From Methylovorus menthalis (lineage in GTDB: Bacteria > Pseudomonadota > Gammaproteobacteria > Burkholderiales > Methylophilaceae), in the NCBI RefSeq assembly GCF_020523625.1, contig NZ_JAJAQH010000006.1, positions 620,001-684,000 on the forward strand: a stretch of 64,000 bases of DNA. Reading direction: 5' to 3'. The notes below the pieces were generated by a model, which did no database searches, had not been told where the DNA came from, and saw only the letters and a list, made by a program, of their open reading frames with translations. This document shows positions 1 through 14,379 of this stretch, one piece after another (positions within the stretch are counted from its first letter, which is position 1; each line of letters opens with the position of its first letter). The position numbers were made by a program, and so were the translations under genes.

Positions 1-46
1 CGAGCCCGCTTCAAACTAGGCTTGATTCTGTATCCTTGGTTTCAAC

Positions 47-72
47 AAAACCCCGCCCGCAGGCGGGGTTTT
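47..72 (+). terminator. Intrinsic terminator of the gene upstream of the window
   Basis: An 11-bp perfect stem (AAAACCCCGCC / GGCGGGGTTTT) with a 4-nt loop is followed by GCTTTT. It probably ends transcription from a gene lying to the left of the window. Bases 1-46 hold no recognisable coding sequence. Bases 73-264, in front of glgP, hold no further element I can support. Confidence 0.75.
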
Positions 73-264
73 GCTTTTGTGCTATCCACATTCGCGCATT
101 AAACGGGCTTGTTTTTTGCTAGACTAGATGACAAGTCGTCACTGTGCGCTGCGTGCCTGCTGAAATGTTGAGTGGATTTTCCTGCCTGGGAATGTCATCT
201 CCAGATCACGGTGGGCCGTTAGCCTGTACTGAATCTCCAGATATATGACAGGAATCTAACCGCC

Positions 265-2742
265 ATGATAAGTTCAAATGCGTCCCAGCCCTCCGAGTTC
301 ACCCCCACCGTTACTACTGAAAAAACCCCGATAGCACAGGCTTTACAGAACCACCTGATATTTTCGGCATTCAAAACCAGTGCAACGGCAACGCCTCGCG
401 ACTGGTATGCAACGACCGCCTATACTGTTCGCGATCACGTGGTAGAACGCTGGGTCAAAACATCCGAGGCCTATCAGGAGCGTGATCCCAAGCGCGTATA
501 TTACCTCTCGCTGGAGTTCCTGATTGGGCGCATGTTGTCCAATGCTGCCCTAAATCTGGGCATAGCACCGGAAGTGAGCGAAGGCCTGCACGCGCTGGGG
601 CGCGATATGGAGCAGGTGGTGGAGATGGAAACCGATGCTGCACTGGGCAATGGTGGCCTGGGCCGCCTCGCCGCCTGTTTTCTCGATTCCATGGCAAGCA
701 TGGATATCCCCGGCACCGGCTATGGTATCCGCTATGAATACGGCATGTTTCGCCAATCCATCAGCCATGGTCAGCAGATAGAAAACCCCGACAACTGGCT
801 GCGCTACGGTAATATCTGGGAGTTCCAGCGTCCCGAGAGCACCTATATCGTACGTTTCTTTGGTCACGTGGTGGAGTTTCCCACCGAGCATGGCATTGAA
901 CATCACTGGGTGGATTCCGAGGCCGTGGTGGCCATGGCCTATGATGTGCCGATTCCCGGCTATGGCACGGAAACCGTGAACAATCTGCGGCTGTGGTCAG
1001 CCAAGGCGACGCGTGAGTTTGACCTCATGCATTTCAACGATGGCAATTACGAAAAAGCCGTGGAAGAACGTAATGCCACCGAGAATATCTCCAAGGTGCT
1101 CTACCCAAATGACACCTCGGTCTCGGGCAAGGAGCTGCGCCTCAAGCAGCAGTATTTCTTTGTCTCCGCCTCGATTCAGGACATCCTGCGCCGTTTCCTT
1201 GCCAATCATCACGACTGGAACATGCTGCCGGAAAAAGTGGCGATTCAGCTGAATGACACCCACCCGGCGATTGCCGTTGCCGAAATGATGTACCAACTGG
1301 TGGATGTGCACAGACTGGAGTGGAGCCACGCCTGGAAGCTGGTGGTCAAGATTTTTGCCTATACCAACCACACACTGATGCCTGAAGCGCTGGAGACCTG
1401 GTCAGTCGATCTGTTCGGCCGTCTCTTGCCACGTCATCTGGGCATCATCTACCAGATCAACCATGAATTCCTGCAGATGGTGAACCACCGCTTCCCTGGC
1501 GATACCGATTTGCTGAGCCGTGTATCCATCATTGATGAAACCCACGGCCGCCGCGTGCGGATGGCCCACCTGGCCGTGATCGGCAGCCATACCGTCAATG
1601 GTGTGGCCGCGCTGCACAGTGAGCTGCTCAAAACCACCTTGTTTGCCGATTTCAACCGTATATATCCCGGCAAGTTCATCAACATCACCAACGGCATCAC
1701 GCCGCGCCGCTGGCTTAACCAATGCAATCCAGGCCTGACAGCGCTACTGGCCAAGGTCATCGGCGAAGGTTTTCACAAGGATTTGAGCAAGTTGCAAGGC
1801 ATCGTGCCGCTGGCCGAGGATGCTGATTTCCGCCAAGCTTTCCGCGAGATCAAGTTGCAGAACAAGATCCGCCTCGCGGCCCGCATCACCAAACTCACCG
1901 GTATCAGCCTCAATCCCAACAGCCTGTTTGATGTGCAGATCAAGCGCATACACGAATACAAGCGTCAGCTGCTCAACATGTTGCATGTGATCACCCTGTA
2001 TAACCGCATCCGCAGTGGCAAGGCCGAGAGCATTACACCGCGCACGGTGATTTTTGGCGGTAAGGCGGCGCCGGGTTATTGGATGGCCAAACTGATTATC
2101 CGACTGATCAATGATGTGGCTGCCATTGTCAATGACGACCCTGCCGTAGGGGACAAACTCAAAGTGGTGTTTTACCCCAACTATGAAGTCTCTGCCGCTG
2201 AATTGCTGTTTCCCGGCAGCGATCTTTCCGAACAGATTTCCACGGCGGGCACTGAAGCTTCTGGCACCGGCAACATGAAAATGGCGCTGAATGGTGCCTT
2301 GACCATCGGGACGCTGGATGGCGCCAATGTTGAAATCAAGGAAGAGGTTGGTGATGAGAATATCTTCATCTTCGGCCTCACGACGCCAGAAGTGGCCGAC
2401 CTCAAGGCCCGTGGCTACAACCCCTGGGATTATTACCACGGCAACGAAGAGCTGCGCCAGGTGCTGGACATGATCGCCGGTGGCTTCTTCTCGGTGGATG
2501 AGCCTGACCGCTACCAGCCGATTTTTGACACCCTGCTGCACAAGGGCGATAACTACCTGTTGCTGGCCGATTACCAGAGCTACATCGACGCTCAGGATGC
2601 CGTGAGCAAGCTGTATCAGGACCAGGAAGAGTGGACGCGCCGCGCCATTCTCAATGTTGCGCGTGTAGGCAAATTTTCCAGTGACCGCACCATTGGTGAA
2701 TACGCCAGCCACATCTGGAAAGTGAATCCCTTGCGTGGCTGA
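265..2742 (+). CDS. glgP: Glycogen/maltodextrin phosphorylase
   Basis: Phosphorolyses alpha-1,4-glucan ends to glucose-1-phosphate in the cytoplasm, mobilising stored glycogen (GT35 family). At 825 residues it has the normal bacterial length and spans the whole family fold. The N-terminal half carries DAALGNGGLGRLAACFLDS at about residues 122-140. The C-terminal half carries the pyridoxal-phosphate site EASGTGNMKMALNG, with the Schiff-base lysine at K672. The ATG at 265 has an AGGA-like ribosome site about 10 nt upstream (in GACAGGAATC). It appears monocistronic: terminators lie at 47-72 and 2773-2802, and no other glycogen gene is in the window. Family assignment is secure. Preference for glycogen or maltodextrin cannot be read from the sequence. 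Confidence 0.95.
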   Translation: MISSNASQPSEFTPTVTTEKTPIAQALQNHLIFSAFKTSATATPRDWYATTAYTVRDHVVERWVKTSEAYQERDPKRVYYLSLEFLIGRMLSNAALNLGIAPEVSEGLHALGRDMEQVVEMETDAALGNGGLGRLAACFLDSMASMDIPGTGYGIRYEYGMFRQSISHGQQIENPDNWLRYGNIWEFQRPESTYIVRFFGHVVEFPTEHGIEHHWVDSEAVVAMAYDVPIPGYGTETVNNLRLWSAKATREFDLMHFNDGNYEKAVEERNATENISKVLYPNDTSVSGKELRLKQQYFFVSASIQDILRRFLANHHDWNMLPEKVAIQLNDTHPAIAVAEMMYQLVDVHRLEWSHAWKLVVKIFAYTNHTLMPEALETWSVDLFGRLLPRHLGIIYQINHEFLQMVNHRFPGDTDLLSRVSIIDETHGRRVRMAHLAVIGSHTVNGVAALHSELLKTTLFADFNRIYPGKFINITNGITPRRWLNQCNPGLTALLAKVIGEGFHKDLSKLQGIVPLAEDADFRQAFREIKLQNKIRLAARITKLTGISLNPNSLFDVQIKRIHEYKRQLLNMLHVITLYNRIRSGKAESITPRTVIFGGKAAPGYWMAKLIIRLINDVAAIVNDDPAVGDKLKVVFYPNYEVSAAELLFPGSDLSEQISTAGTEASGTGNMKMALNGALTIGTLDGANVEIKEEVGDENIFIFGLTTPEVADLKARGYNPWDYYHGNEELRQVLDMIAGGFFSVDEPDRYQPIFDTLLHKGDNYLLLADYQSYIDAQDAVSKLYQDQEEWTRRAILNVARVGKFSSDRTIGEYASHIWKVNPLRG

Positions 2743-2772
2743 TCGGCATTAAACAGTAAGTAAACCAGTCGG

Positions 2773-2802
2773 GGGCGTGCAAGCTTGCACGCCCTTTCTT
2801 TT
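2773..2802 (+). terminator. Intrinsic terminator after glgP
   Basis: A perfect 22-bp palindrome (GGGCGTGCAAG / CTTGCACGCCC, 2773-2794) is followed by TTTCTTTT. It lies 30 bp after the glgP stop and in front of the DUF4197 gene. Confidence 0.85.
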
Positions 2803-2845
2803 GCGGTAGACTGTGGTTCCTTCATGCCCTTTATGGATGTTCATC

Positions 2846-3529
2846 ATGTCCCGTTTGCTCACTGCCCTGACCCTGCTTGCTTTTACGCTGAATGCATACA
2901 GTGCTGACCTCAGTTCTCTGAGTAACAAGGACGCCAGCAGTGGGCTCAAGGAAGCCCTGATTCAGGGCGCAGGGAAGGCCGTGGGCAAGCTGGGGGCCGT
3001 GGATGGCTTCCTGAATAATCCACAGGTGAAAATCCCTTTGCCGGATAACCTGAAGAAAGCCGAAAAAGCCATGCGCATGTTTGGCATGGGCGACCAGGCG
3101 GATGAACTAGTACTCAAGATGAACCGCGCTGCCGAAGCAGCCGTACCCGAAGCCAAAACGCTACTCGTCAACTCGGTGAAGAGCATGAGTGTGACCGATG
3201 CCAAGAATATCCTGACCGGTGGCGACGATGCTGCTACCCAATACTTCAAGAAAACCACCTCTGGCCCCATGGCTGAGAAATTCCTGCCTATCGTCAAAAA
3301 AGCCACCGAGAATGTTGCCCTGGCCCAGCAATACAACAAGTTTGCCGAAATGGGCAGCCAGTTTGGCCTGGTGAAAAAAGATCAGGCTAACCTTGAGCAA
3401 TACGTCACCCAGAAAACACTCGATGGCGTATACCTGATGATGGCCGAAGAAGAAAAAGCCATCCGCCAAGACCCGATGGGGCAAGCCAGCAGCTTGCTCA
3501 AAAAGGTGTTTGGGAGCTTGGAAAATTAG
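2846..3529 (+). CDS. DUF4197 domain protein, secreted
   Basis: A 227-residue protein of the DUF4197 family, which has no established function. An ATG at 2813 would add 11 residues, but the product from 2846 begins directly with a signal peptide (MSRLLTALTLLAFTLNAYSA, cleavage after about residue 20), and GGAT lies about 8 nt upstream. The mature part is mostly helical and rich in Lys, Ala and Met. It contains the family-typical stretches GLKEALIQGAGKAVGKLG near the N-terminus and TLDGVYLMMAEEEKAIR near the C-terminus. A periplasmic location is inferred. It is flanked by terminators on both sides, so it is probably transcribed alone. The terminator at 3579-3600 is shared with the convergent tpx. 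Confidence 0.85.
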   Translation: MSRLLTALTLLAFTLNAYSADLSSLSNKDASSGLKEALIQGAGKAVGKLGAVDGFLNNPQVKIPLPDNLKKAEKAMRMFGMGDQADELVLKMNRAAEAAVPEAKTLLVNSVKSMSVTDAKNILTGGDDAATQYFKKTTSGPMAEKFLPIVKKATENVALAQQYNKFAEMGSQFGLVKKDQANLEQYVTQKTLDGVYLMMAEEEKAIRQDPMGQASSLLKKVFGSLEN

Positions 3530-3578
3530 CGATTGACTCCCTAAAGGTGGCTATTTTTTGGTCTTCACTGAAATAAAA

Positions 3579-3600
3579 AAAAGGGGCGATTGCCCCTTTT
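3579..3600. terminator. Bidirectional intrinsic terminator between the DUF4197 gene and tpx
   Basis: Stem AAAAGGGGC / GCCCCTTTT with loop GATT. It has a T-run on the plus strand after the stem and an A-run before it, so it can act in both directions between these convergent genes. Confidence 0.85.
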
Positions 3601-3638
3601 TCTCTGCATCACCAGGCTAAACCCTGGCTTTGTTTTTC

Positions 3639-4142
3639 TTACAACACAGCTAACGCTGCATCGTAATCAGGCTCGTTGGCGATCTCAGAAACGAGTTCGC
3701 TATGCAATACCTTGTTGTTTTCATCCAGTACCACGACAGCGCGGGCGGTGAGGCCAGCCAAGCTGCTATCGGCGATTTGTACGCCATAGTCTTTGGAGAA
3801 CTTGGCGGTATCACGGAAAGTGGACAGGGTGACCACATTTTCCAGGCCTTCAGCACCGCAGAAACGGCTTTGCGCGAAAGGCAGGTCAGCGGAGATGCAG
3901 AGCACGGCAGTATTGGGCACTTCGGCTGCGCGCTTGTTGAAGGTGCGAACGGAGGTAGCGCAAGTAGGTGTATCTACACTTGGGAAAATGTTCAGTACTT
4001 TGCGCTTGCCGGCGTAGTCAGCCAGGGATTGCAATTCGCGCTTGGCGTTAGCCAATTGAAAGTCAGGGGCGGTCTGGCCGACTTTTGGGAAGTCGCCGCC
4101 TACGGTTACCGGGTTGCCTTTAAGCGTTACTGTGCTGGTCAT
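3639..4142 (-). CDS. tpx: Thiol peroxidase (Tpx), atypical 2-Cys peroxiredoxin
   Basis: Reduces hydrogen peroxide and organic peroxides using thioredoxin. The 167-residue length is normal for Tpx. The peroxidatic cysteine lies in [15 protein letters not shown] (C61), with Thr58 and Arg66 of the active site present. The resolving cysteine is C95 in SRFCGAEG. Both are in the Tpx positions, which separates it from AhpC/Bcp peroxiredoxins. No signal peptide is seen, so it is probably cytoplasmic. It lies downstream of the FIST gene in the same direction with a 217-bp gap, so it probably has its own promoter. It ends at the bidirectional terminator 3579-3600. Confidence 0.95.
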   Translation of the reverse strand: MTSTVTLKGNPVTVGGDFPKVGQTAPDFQLANAKRELQSLADYAGKRKVLNIFPSVDTPTCATSVRTFNKRAAEVPNTAVLCISADLPFAQSRFCGAEGLENVVTLSTFRDTAKFSKDYGVQIADSSLAGLTARAVVVLDENNKVLHSELVSEIANEPDYDAALAVL

Positions 4143-4308
4143 GGATAATGTCCTTTATGAAATTGAGGGCGGGATTGCCAATCAGAAAGCGTTTGAGACT
4201 GATGGTTCCACTCGTACTGATAGTTTTACCCTGGCGTCCTGCCGTTGCAGGATCATGCGCATGGGTATTCAGGAAAGTGCGCTCAGTTCATGCTTTCTTG
4301 CACTGTAT

Positions 4309-4327
4309 CGCCCTTGCGTGAAGGGCG
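4309..4327 (-). terminator. Weak hairpin after the FIST gene
   Basis: A 7-bp stem (CGCCCTT / AAGGGCG, loop GCGTG) lies 33 bp past the FIST stop codon. No T-run follows it on the minus strand, so it is at best a weak or Rho-assisted end. A second 6-bp hairpin (TCCTGC / GCAGGA) lies at 4237-4252. The remainder of the 217-bp gap must hold the tpx promoter, which I could not pick out. Confidence 0.25.
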
Positions 4328-4359
4328 GATGAAAGATGATACACCAGCAGTGACCGCTA

Positions 4360-5520
4360 TCAGGACGATAAATTCTCGCTGAGATAGCCTATGGTCATGG
4401 TCTGATTGTGCAGCACGCTGTCCGAGGTGTTGGGACGCGGGGCAAACTCACCATACGAATAAAAGCCGGTGAGTGTGGTTTGCGGCCCGAGAATGGTTTT
4501 GATGGCCGCGATCTCGTCCGCCGTCTGCTCGTTCATCACGCCTTTGCGGCCCACGCAGCTCACGCACAGGGCGAGGCCCGGCTGCGTATTATTAAGCGAT
4601 TGCAGGTTGCCGGTGACGAGCCGGGCGGCTTCGCTGGCGCCTTCCACCAGGCGGTCGTGATTGGTCTGGCACAGGCGCACGATTTCGCCTTCTTCCACAT
4701 TACCCGCAAAGGTCAGGCTGTTGCGCGCTGTATCAATGGCGAGCAGGGTACGGATTTTTTCTACCTCGCGCTTGCCTTCTTCGACAATCGCGAACGGGAA
4801 TTTGAGCCCGGTACCGGGCAAGCCTTTGGCGTAATGCTCGCCGATGTACATGCGGTAGAGCGGCAAGGCGGGTTTGCCGTCCATTTCGTAGACCACATTT
4901 TTTTCGGATTTGGTGATCTTGCGCGGTGGGCCATAAGGCTTCCAGCCGCCGAGGGCGCCGCTGGCGGTAATCAGGCTGTCGCCATACAGGCCAACGGCGA
5001 TCACCAGGTTATCGGAAATGACGCTATTGCAGATTTGCAGGGTATTTACAAAGGCAGCGTTATCTCCCGCCATGCCGCCTACAATCGGGATATCGCCCAG
5101 CACGCTCTGAAACCCCTGAAGCAATTCGGAGCCATTCACATGCAAGCCATCGGAGAACAGCAGCACGGTGCGCAGCGCCGGGGTTTGCAGTTGCTTGGCG
5201 AGATTGGTGGCGACTTCAAACGAGCTTTGCATGTTGTTCATGCGCGTATGCACCACACGCTGCTCCGTTTTGTGCCACTGAATGGCGGTGATCTGCAGGC
5301 TATCGTCAAATACGCTGTTGCCTTGAATCTCGCCGGACGTCGTGCAGCCGACGATCTGGGCGGCGGGGTAGCGGTCACGCAGGATATTCTGCAGCTTGCT
5401 TTCGCTGAAGCGGCGCACCGAGCCAAATACCAGTACCAGGTCGGCCGTGAGTAGCGGGGGATTCGCCGCCAGCTCTTTCAGCGTCATTTTGGCGGTCAGT
5501 GATTCCTGTCGTATCTGCAT
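4360..5520 (-). CDS. FIST-domain sensory protein (FIST_N + FIST_C)
   Basis: A 386-residue protein of the FIST family, proposed from comparative genomics to bind small ligands such as amino acids in signalling systems. FIST_N covers roughly residues 20-210, including the typical VGCTTSGEI segment and a GGMAGD turn. FIST_C covers about 215-360 and ends with GFYSYGEFAP. There are no transmembrane segments or signal peptide, so it should be cytoplasmic. I place the start at the ATG at 5520, which has GGAAGG about 7 nt upstream. An ATG at 5562 would add 14 residues but has no ribosome site. It is divergent from pilG and may feed ligand information to the Chp chemosensory proteins, but that link is inferred only from position. 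Confidence 0.85.
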   Translation of the reverse strand: MQIRQESLTAKMTLKELAANPPLLTADLVLVFGSVRRFSESKLQNILRDRYPAAQIVGCTTSGEIQGNSVFDDSLQITAIQWHKTEQRVVHTRMNNMQSSFEVATNLAKQLQTPALRTVLLFSDGLHVNGSELLQGFQSVLGDIPIVGGMAGDNAAFVNTLQICNSVISDNLVIAVGLYGDSLITASGALGGWKPYGPPRKITKSEKNVVYEMDGKPALPLYRMYIGEHYAKGLPGTGLKFPFAIVEEGKREVEKIRTLLAIDTARNSLTFAGNVEEGEIVRLCQTNHDRLVEGASEAARLVTGNLQSLNNTQPGLALCVSCVGRKGVMNEQTADEIAAIKTILGPQTTLTGFYSYGEFAPRPNTSDSVLHNQTMTIGYLSENLSS

Positions 5521-5665
5521 TGTTCCCTTCCCGTGAGCCTCCTTCTGTGAGAGGTCTTTCATCTTGATGGATGCGGCGCGGTCATGATGACTGCAAGCTT
5601 GCGATATTTAACCTGTTTGACACTGGAATGACAACAGAATGTGACCGACAGCGTCAGCACGAGTC

Positions 5666-5693
5666 TTGCACCATCGTGAATTCTGGATAGAAT
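5666..5693 (+). promoter_or_regulatory. Candidate sigma-70 promoter of pilGHIJ-chpA
   Basis: TTGCAC and TAGAAT are separated by 16 bp in the 190-200 bp gap between the divergent FIST gene and pilG. The -10 matches 5/6 and the -35 only 3/6. Transcription would start near 5700. Confidence 0.4.
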
Positions 5694-5752
5694 GATGTGA
5701 GTGCATGGCCTCCCGCCTTGCACGGCAAAAGTGCAACACACAATAAAAGGGG

Positions 5753-6160
5753 ATGCAGGTGGGGGAAACCAGTTTAGCGGGCGTGAAAGTCATGGTCATT
5801 GATGACAGCAACACCATACGCCGTAGTGCCGAGCTTTTTCTCAAGCAGTCTGGCTGCGAAGTGATCCTGGCCGAAGACGGCTTTGAAGCCTTATCCAAGA
5901 TTGCCAACTATCATCCCGATCTTATCTTCGTCGACATCATGATGCCGCGGCTTGATGGCTACCAGACCTGCACCCTGATCAAACGCAACCCACGCTATAA
6001 AGCCACGCCGGTAGTGATGCTTTCCAGCAAGGATGGCCTGTTTGACCGGGCACGCGGCCGCATGGCGGGCTCAGACCAATACCTTACCAAGCCCTTTACC
6101 CAAGAGTCACTGCTGCATGCGGTGACCAATCACGCCCGCGTGGAAACGGACGAGGACTAG
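5753..6160 (+). CDS. pilG: Twitching-motility response regulator PilG
   Basis: A stand-alone receiver domain of 135 residues, the first gene of a Pil-Chp chemosensory operon controlling type IV pilus extension. Receiver residues are present: acidic pair D17/D18, phospho-acceptor D61 in FVDIMMPRLDGYQTC, S91 and K113 (LTKPF). The segments MMPRLDGYQTC and LSSKDGLFD match the PilG subtype. At the 5' end AAAAGGGG directly abuts the ATG at 5753. The GTG two codons later (5759) has better spacing to that Shine-Dalgarno and may be the real start. The gene is 2 bp from pilH. Confidence 0.9.
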   Translation: MQVGETSLAGVKVMVIDDSNTIRRSAELFLKQSGCEVILAEDGFEALSKIANYHPDLIFVDIMMPRLDGYQTCTLIKRNPRYKATPVVMLSSKDGLFDRARGRMAGSDQYLTKPFTQESLLHAVTNHARVETDED

Positions 6161-6162
6161 GC

Positions 6163-6540
6163 ATGGCGATTCAAAAAATCCTGGTCGTGGATGATTCCTT
6201 TACCGATCGTTTTTATCTGACGGAACTGCTGGTGGATGCCGGGTTTACCGTCATGACCGCCGAAAATGGCGAAGAGTGCCTGGAAAAAGTCGCGGCCGAA
6301 GCGCCCGATCTGGTGCTCATGGATGTGGTGATGCCTGGCCTCAATGGATTTCAGGCTACGCGCGCCCTCTCAAAAAACCCGCTTACGGCGCATATCCCTG
6401 TCATCATGTGCACCGGCAAGGAGCAGGCGACAGATCGTCTGTGGGCCTTGCGTCAGGGTGCCAAGGATTGCGCCATCAAGCCAGTCCAACTGGACGAATT
6501 GCTGAGCAAGATACGGGCACTGGAAAATGGCCAGACTTAA
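6163..6540 (+). CDS. pilH: Twitching-motility response regulator PilH
   Basis: A second single-domain receiver (125 residues). It has acidic residues D10/D11, phospho-acceptor D54 in LVLMDVVMPGLNG, T84 in IMCTGKEQ, and K106 in AIKPV. The WALRQGAKD segment is typical of PilH. In known Pil-Chp systems PilG promotes and PilH opposes or tunes pilus extension and retraction. The reading frame overlaps the start of pilI by 14 bp, which implies translational coupling. Confidence 0.9.
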   Translation: MAIQKILVVDDSFTDRFYLTELLVDAGFTVMTAENGEECLEKVAAEAPDLVLMDVVMPGLNGFQATRALSKNPLTAHIPVIMCTGKEQATDRLWALRQGAKDCAIKPVQLDELLSKIRALENGQT

Positions 6541-7042
6541 CCTGCACGAATACCAGCAGGATATTTTAGCCCGCCTGCAAGAGGTGACGGCCAACGCGGG
6601 CAGCACCAGCAGCTCACGCCTTGGGGTGGAAGTGGGCGGGCAGCACTGGCTGATCAACCTGCGTGATATCAGCGAGGTGCTGCCAGTGCCGGACATCAGC
6701 CCGGTGCCGCTGACGCGCAGCTGGTTTCTGGGCATGGCGAACGTGCGTGGCAATCTTTACGGCATTACCGATCTGGCCGCCTTTATGGGCGGGCCATTCA
6801 CGGTGATGACCGCGCAAAGCCGCATATTGCTGGTGCATGAGCGTTATCAGGTGAACGCCGCCTTGCTGATTGATCGTCTGGTGGGGCTGCGCACGCTGGA
6901 AAGCATGACTGTGCAGACGCCTGAACCAGGCGAGCCTGATGTTCACGGTGAACATTACAAGGATGAGCATGGCCAGGTCTGGCAAGTGCTGGCACTGGAA
7001 AGCTTGCTGACCGGTAGCGAATTCATGCAGGTGGCTGCCTAG
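6527..7042 (+). CDS. pilI: CheW-like scaffold protein PilI
   Basis: A single CheW domain of 171 residues, expected to link the receptor PilJ to the kinase ChpA. Typical CheW features are visible: GVEVGGQHWLINLRDISEVLP near residues 27-47, the turn GMANVRGNLYGITDL at about 67-81, and the C-terminal half ending with a QVLALESLL helix. Its ATG overlaps the end of pilH by 14 bp. A 132-bp gap follows before pilJ. Confidence 0.88.
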   Translation: MARLNLHEYQQDILARLQEVTANAGSTSSSRLGVEVGGQHWLINLRDISEVLPVPDISPVPLTRSWFLGMANVRGNLYGITDLAAFMGGPFTVMTAQSRILLVHERYQVNAALLIDRLVGLRTLESMTVQTPEPGEPDVHGEHYKDEHGQVWQVLALESLLTGSEFMQVAA

Positions 7043-7174
7043 TCTTCGCTGATATTCCTGTCGCTTGCCCAACTCAACGGGAGCCCGGGGCAGGCGGCGC
7101 AAGTGGCAGACAGGTAGTACAGAATTTACCTTGAGCCTTACCAGGCTTGAGGCCGGAACACACAAAGGGGTGAT

Positions 7175-8860
7175 ATGGCATTGAATGCAGCAAAAAAGGG
7201 AAACACACCATCACTGCTGGCGCGCTTGCGCGCCGGGGTGAAGTCCGCACTGACAGGGCAAGGAGATAGCTCGGCCTCGGGTATCCCCAAGACCTTGCTG
7301 GTATTTTTCCTGATCGCTGCTGCCGTGGCGCTCCTCAATCTGCTGTTCAATATCACTCAGGTCGAGCGCGACAACCGTTTCTCCATACTCTCAGGCGATG
7401 TGCAGGTATTTGTGCAGCAGGCCGCGCGCGATGCCGTGCTGGCAACACATAGCCGTGAAGCGGCCAGTGTGCGCCTGGTGAATGTCATGGGCAGTGTGGA
7501 GAGCGACATCAAGCAGATGCGCAAGCTGGAAGCCGACACGCTGTTCCGCGGGCAGGAAGTGGTGCCCGCCCTCAACAAGCTGGAGGCCTCATGGCAGCAA
7601 TTGCACAAGTCGCTTAAAACCCTGAGCCCGGATGTGCTGGCGGATGATGCCAGCAAGGCCCAGCTCATCAGCATCGTGAATACCAGTGATGAGATTGTTG
7701 CCACCGCCCGGCGCATGGTGGATCAATACAAGCAGCAAGGACGTGCCAACCTGTTCCTGATTCTCTCGGTATTGTCCGGGCTGCTGGCTTTGCTGATGTT
7801 GATTGTGGTGGGCTATCGCCAGGTGCTGTCGGCGCGCCGCCAGTTTCTGGACATCGAACAGACCAACCTCGGCAATCAGGAGGCCATTCTGCACTTGCTG
7901 GATGAAATGGGCGACCTGGCCGATGGTGACCTCACGGTCAAGGCGCAAGTGTCGGAAAACATTACTGGCGCGATTGCCGATTCCATCAACTACACGATCG
8001 ACAGCCTGCGTGACCTGGTGGCCGAGATCAACCGCGCGACCGAGCAGGTGAACCAGGCCACGGCGCAAACCCGTACCACTTCCGATTATCTGTTGAAAGC
8101 GACCGAAGAGCAGTCCAAGCAGATTGGCGAAACCAGTGACGCCATCAACAACATGACGCGTTCTATCCTGCATGTGTCCAGCAACGCCGGGCAGGCCTCG
8201 CAAGTGGCGCAACGCTCGCTGCAAGCTGCCACCCAGGGCGCCAAGGCGGTGCAGAACACCATCTCCGGCATGAATGAAATCCGCACGCAGATTCAGGAAA
8301 CCTCCAAGCGTATCAAGCGCCTGGGTGAAAGCTCGCAGGAAATTAGCGAAATCGTGGAGCTGATTTCCGACATTACCGAGCAGACCAATATTCTGGCGCT
8401 GAATGCCGCGATTCAGGCCGCCTCGGCGGGTGAAGCCGGACGTGGCTTCACCGTGGTGGCGGAAGAAGTGCAGCGACTGGCTGAGCGTTCATCCGAAGCG
8501 ACCAAGCAGATCAGCGCCATTGTGAAAACCATTCAGACTGATACCAACAGTGCCGTGGTGGCGATGGAAAAAAGCACCGAGGGTGTGGTCGATGGGGCTC
8601 GCCTCTCCGATGCTGCCGGTCAGGCCCTGAATGAAATTGAAACGGTGAGTACCAACCTGGCGCGCCTGATCCAGGCGATTTCTGAAGCGACGGTGGCCCA
8701 GACCGAAGTGGCGTCTACCGTCAGCCGCAACATGCAGAAGATCCAGAACATCACCTCGCAAACCACGGAGGGCACCAAGCTGACCGCACAATCGGTGGAA
8801 CAGCTTGCCACGCTTGCCGAAGAACTCCGCGCCTCGGTGGCCGGCTTCAAGTTGTCCTGA
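7175..8860 (+). CDS. pilJ: Methyl-accepting chemotaxis protein PilJ
   Basis: The transmembrane receptor of the Pil-Chp system, 561 residues. TM1 is about residues 40-60 and TM2 about 191-215, enclosing a small periplasmic PilJ-type sensor. A HAMP-like segment with [15 protein letters not shown] follows. The signalling hairpin tip [23 protein letters not shown] at about 400-422 is the most conserved region of all MCPs. The ribosome site AAAGGGG lies 5-6 nt before the ATG. There is no pilK (CheR-type) gene between pilJ and chpA, unlike the Pseudomonas order, so the methylation enzyme, if any, is elsewhere. Confidence 0.92.
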   Translation: MALNAAKKGNTPSLLARLRAGVKSALTGQGDSSASGIPKTLLVFFLIAAAVALLNLLFNITQVERDNRFSILSGDVQVFVQQAARDAVLATHSREAASVRLVNVMGSVESDIKQMRKLEADTLFRGQEVVPALNKLEASWQQLHKSLKTLSPDVLADDASKAQLISIVNTSDEIVATARRMVDQYKQQGRANLFLILSVLSGLLALLMLIVVGYRQVLSARRQFLDIEQTNLGNQEAILHLLDEMGDLADGDLTVKAQVSENITGAIADSINYTIDSLRDLVAEINRATEQVNQATAQTRTTSDYLLKATEEQSKQIGETSDAINNMTRSILHVSSNAGQASQVAQRSLQAATQGAKAVQNTISGMNEIRTQIQETSKRIKRLGESSQEISEIVELISDITEQTNILALNAAIQAASAGEAGRGFTVVAEEVQRLAERSSEATKQISAIVKTIQTDTNSAVVAMEKSTEGVVDGARLSDAAGQALNEIETVSTNLARLIQAISEATVAQTEVASTVSRNMQKIQNITSQTTEGTKLTAQSVEQLATLAEELRASVAGFKLS

Positions 8861-8885
8861 TGGTCGGGCCGCACAGGAGCTAGCC

Positions 8886-14189
<5,304 letters not shown>

Positions 14190-14379
14190 CACCTTCATGA
14201 TGGTGGGCTGCCAGGCCCGCGGTTGCATGCTTGCCCTTGGCTCGTGCCGGGTGAGCGCCGCTTTGCCATTATTCGGTCCCCGGTGCTCCCGTAACGGCGG
14301 CCAAAGTCAAGTTAGATCTCTCGTTTTTTGTGCACGCGCAGGGCGGAAAAAGCGCCCCGAATCGGGTAAAATTGAGCCC

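Noticed and set aside
4408-5454. 348-codon open frame antisense to the FIST gene
   Set aside because: Shadow frame; the FIST domains on the minus strand are clear.
8805-8885. Upstream ATG extension of chpA
   Set aside because: It lies inside the pilJ 3' end and has no ribosome site. GTG 8886 has CAGGAG upstream and matches the usual ChpA N-terminus.
14197-14379. N-terminal extension of dnaE
   Set aside because: The added 61 residues are Cys/Arg-rich without similarity to DnaE. The PHP domain starts right after 14380.
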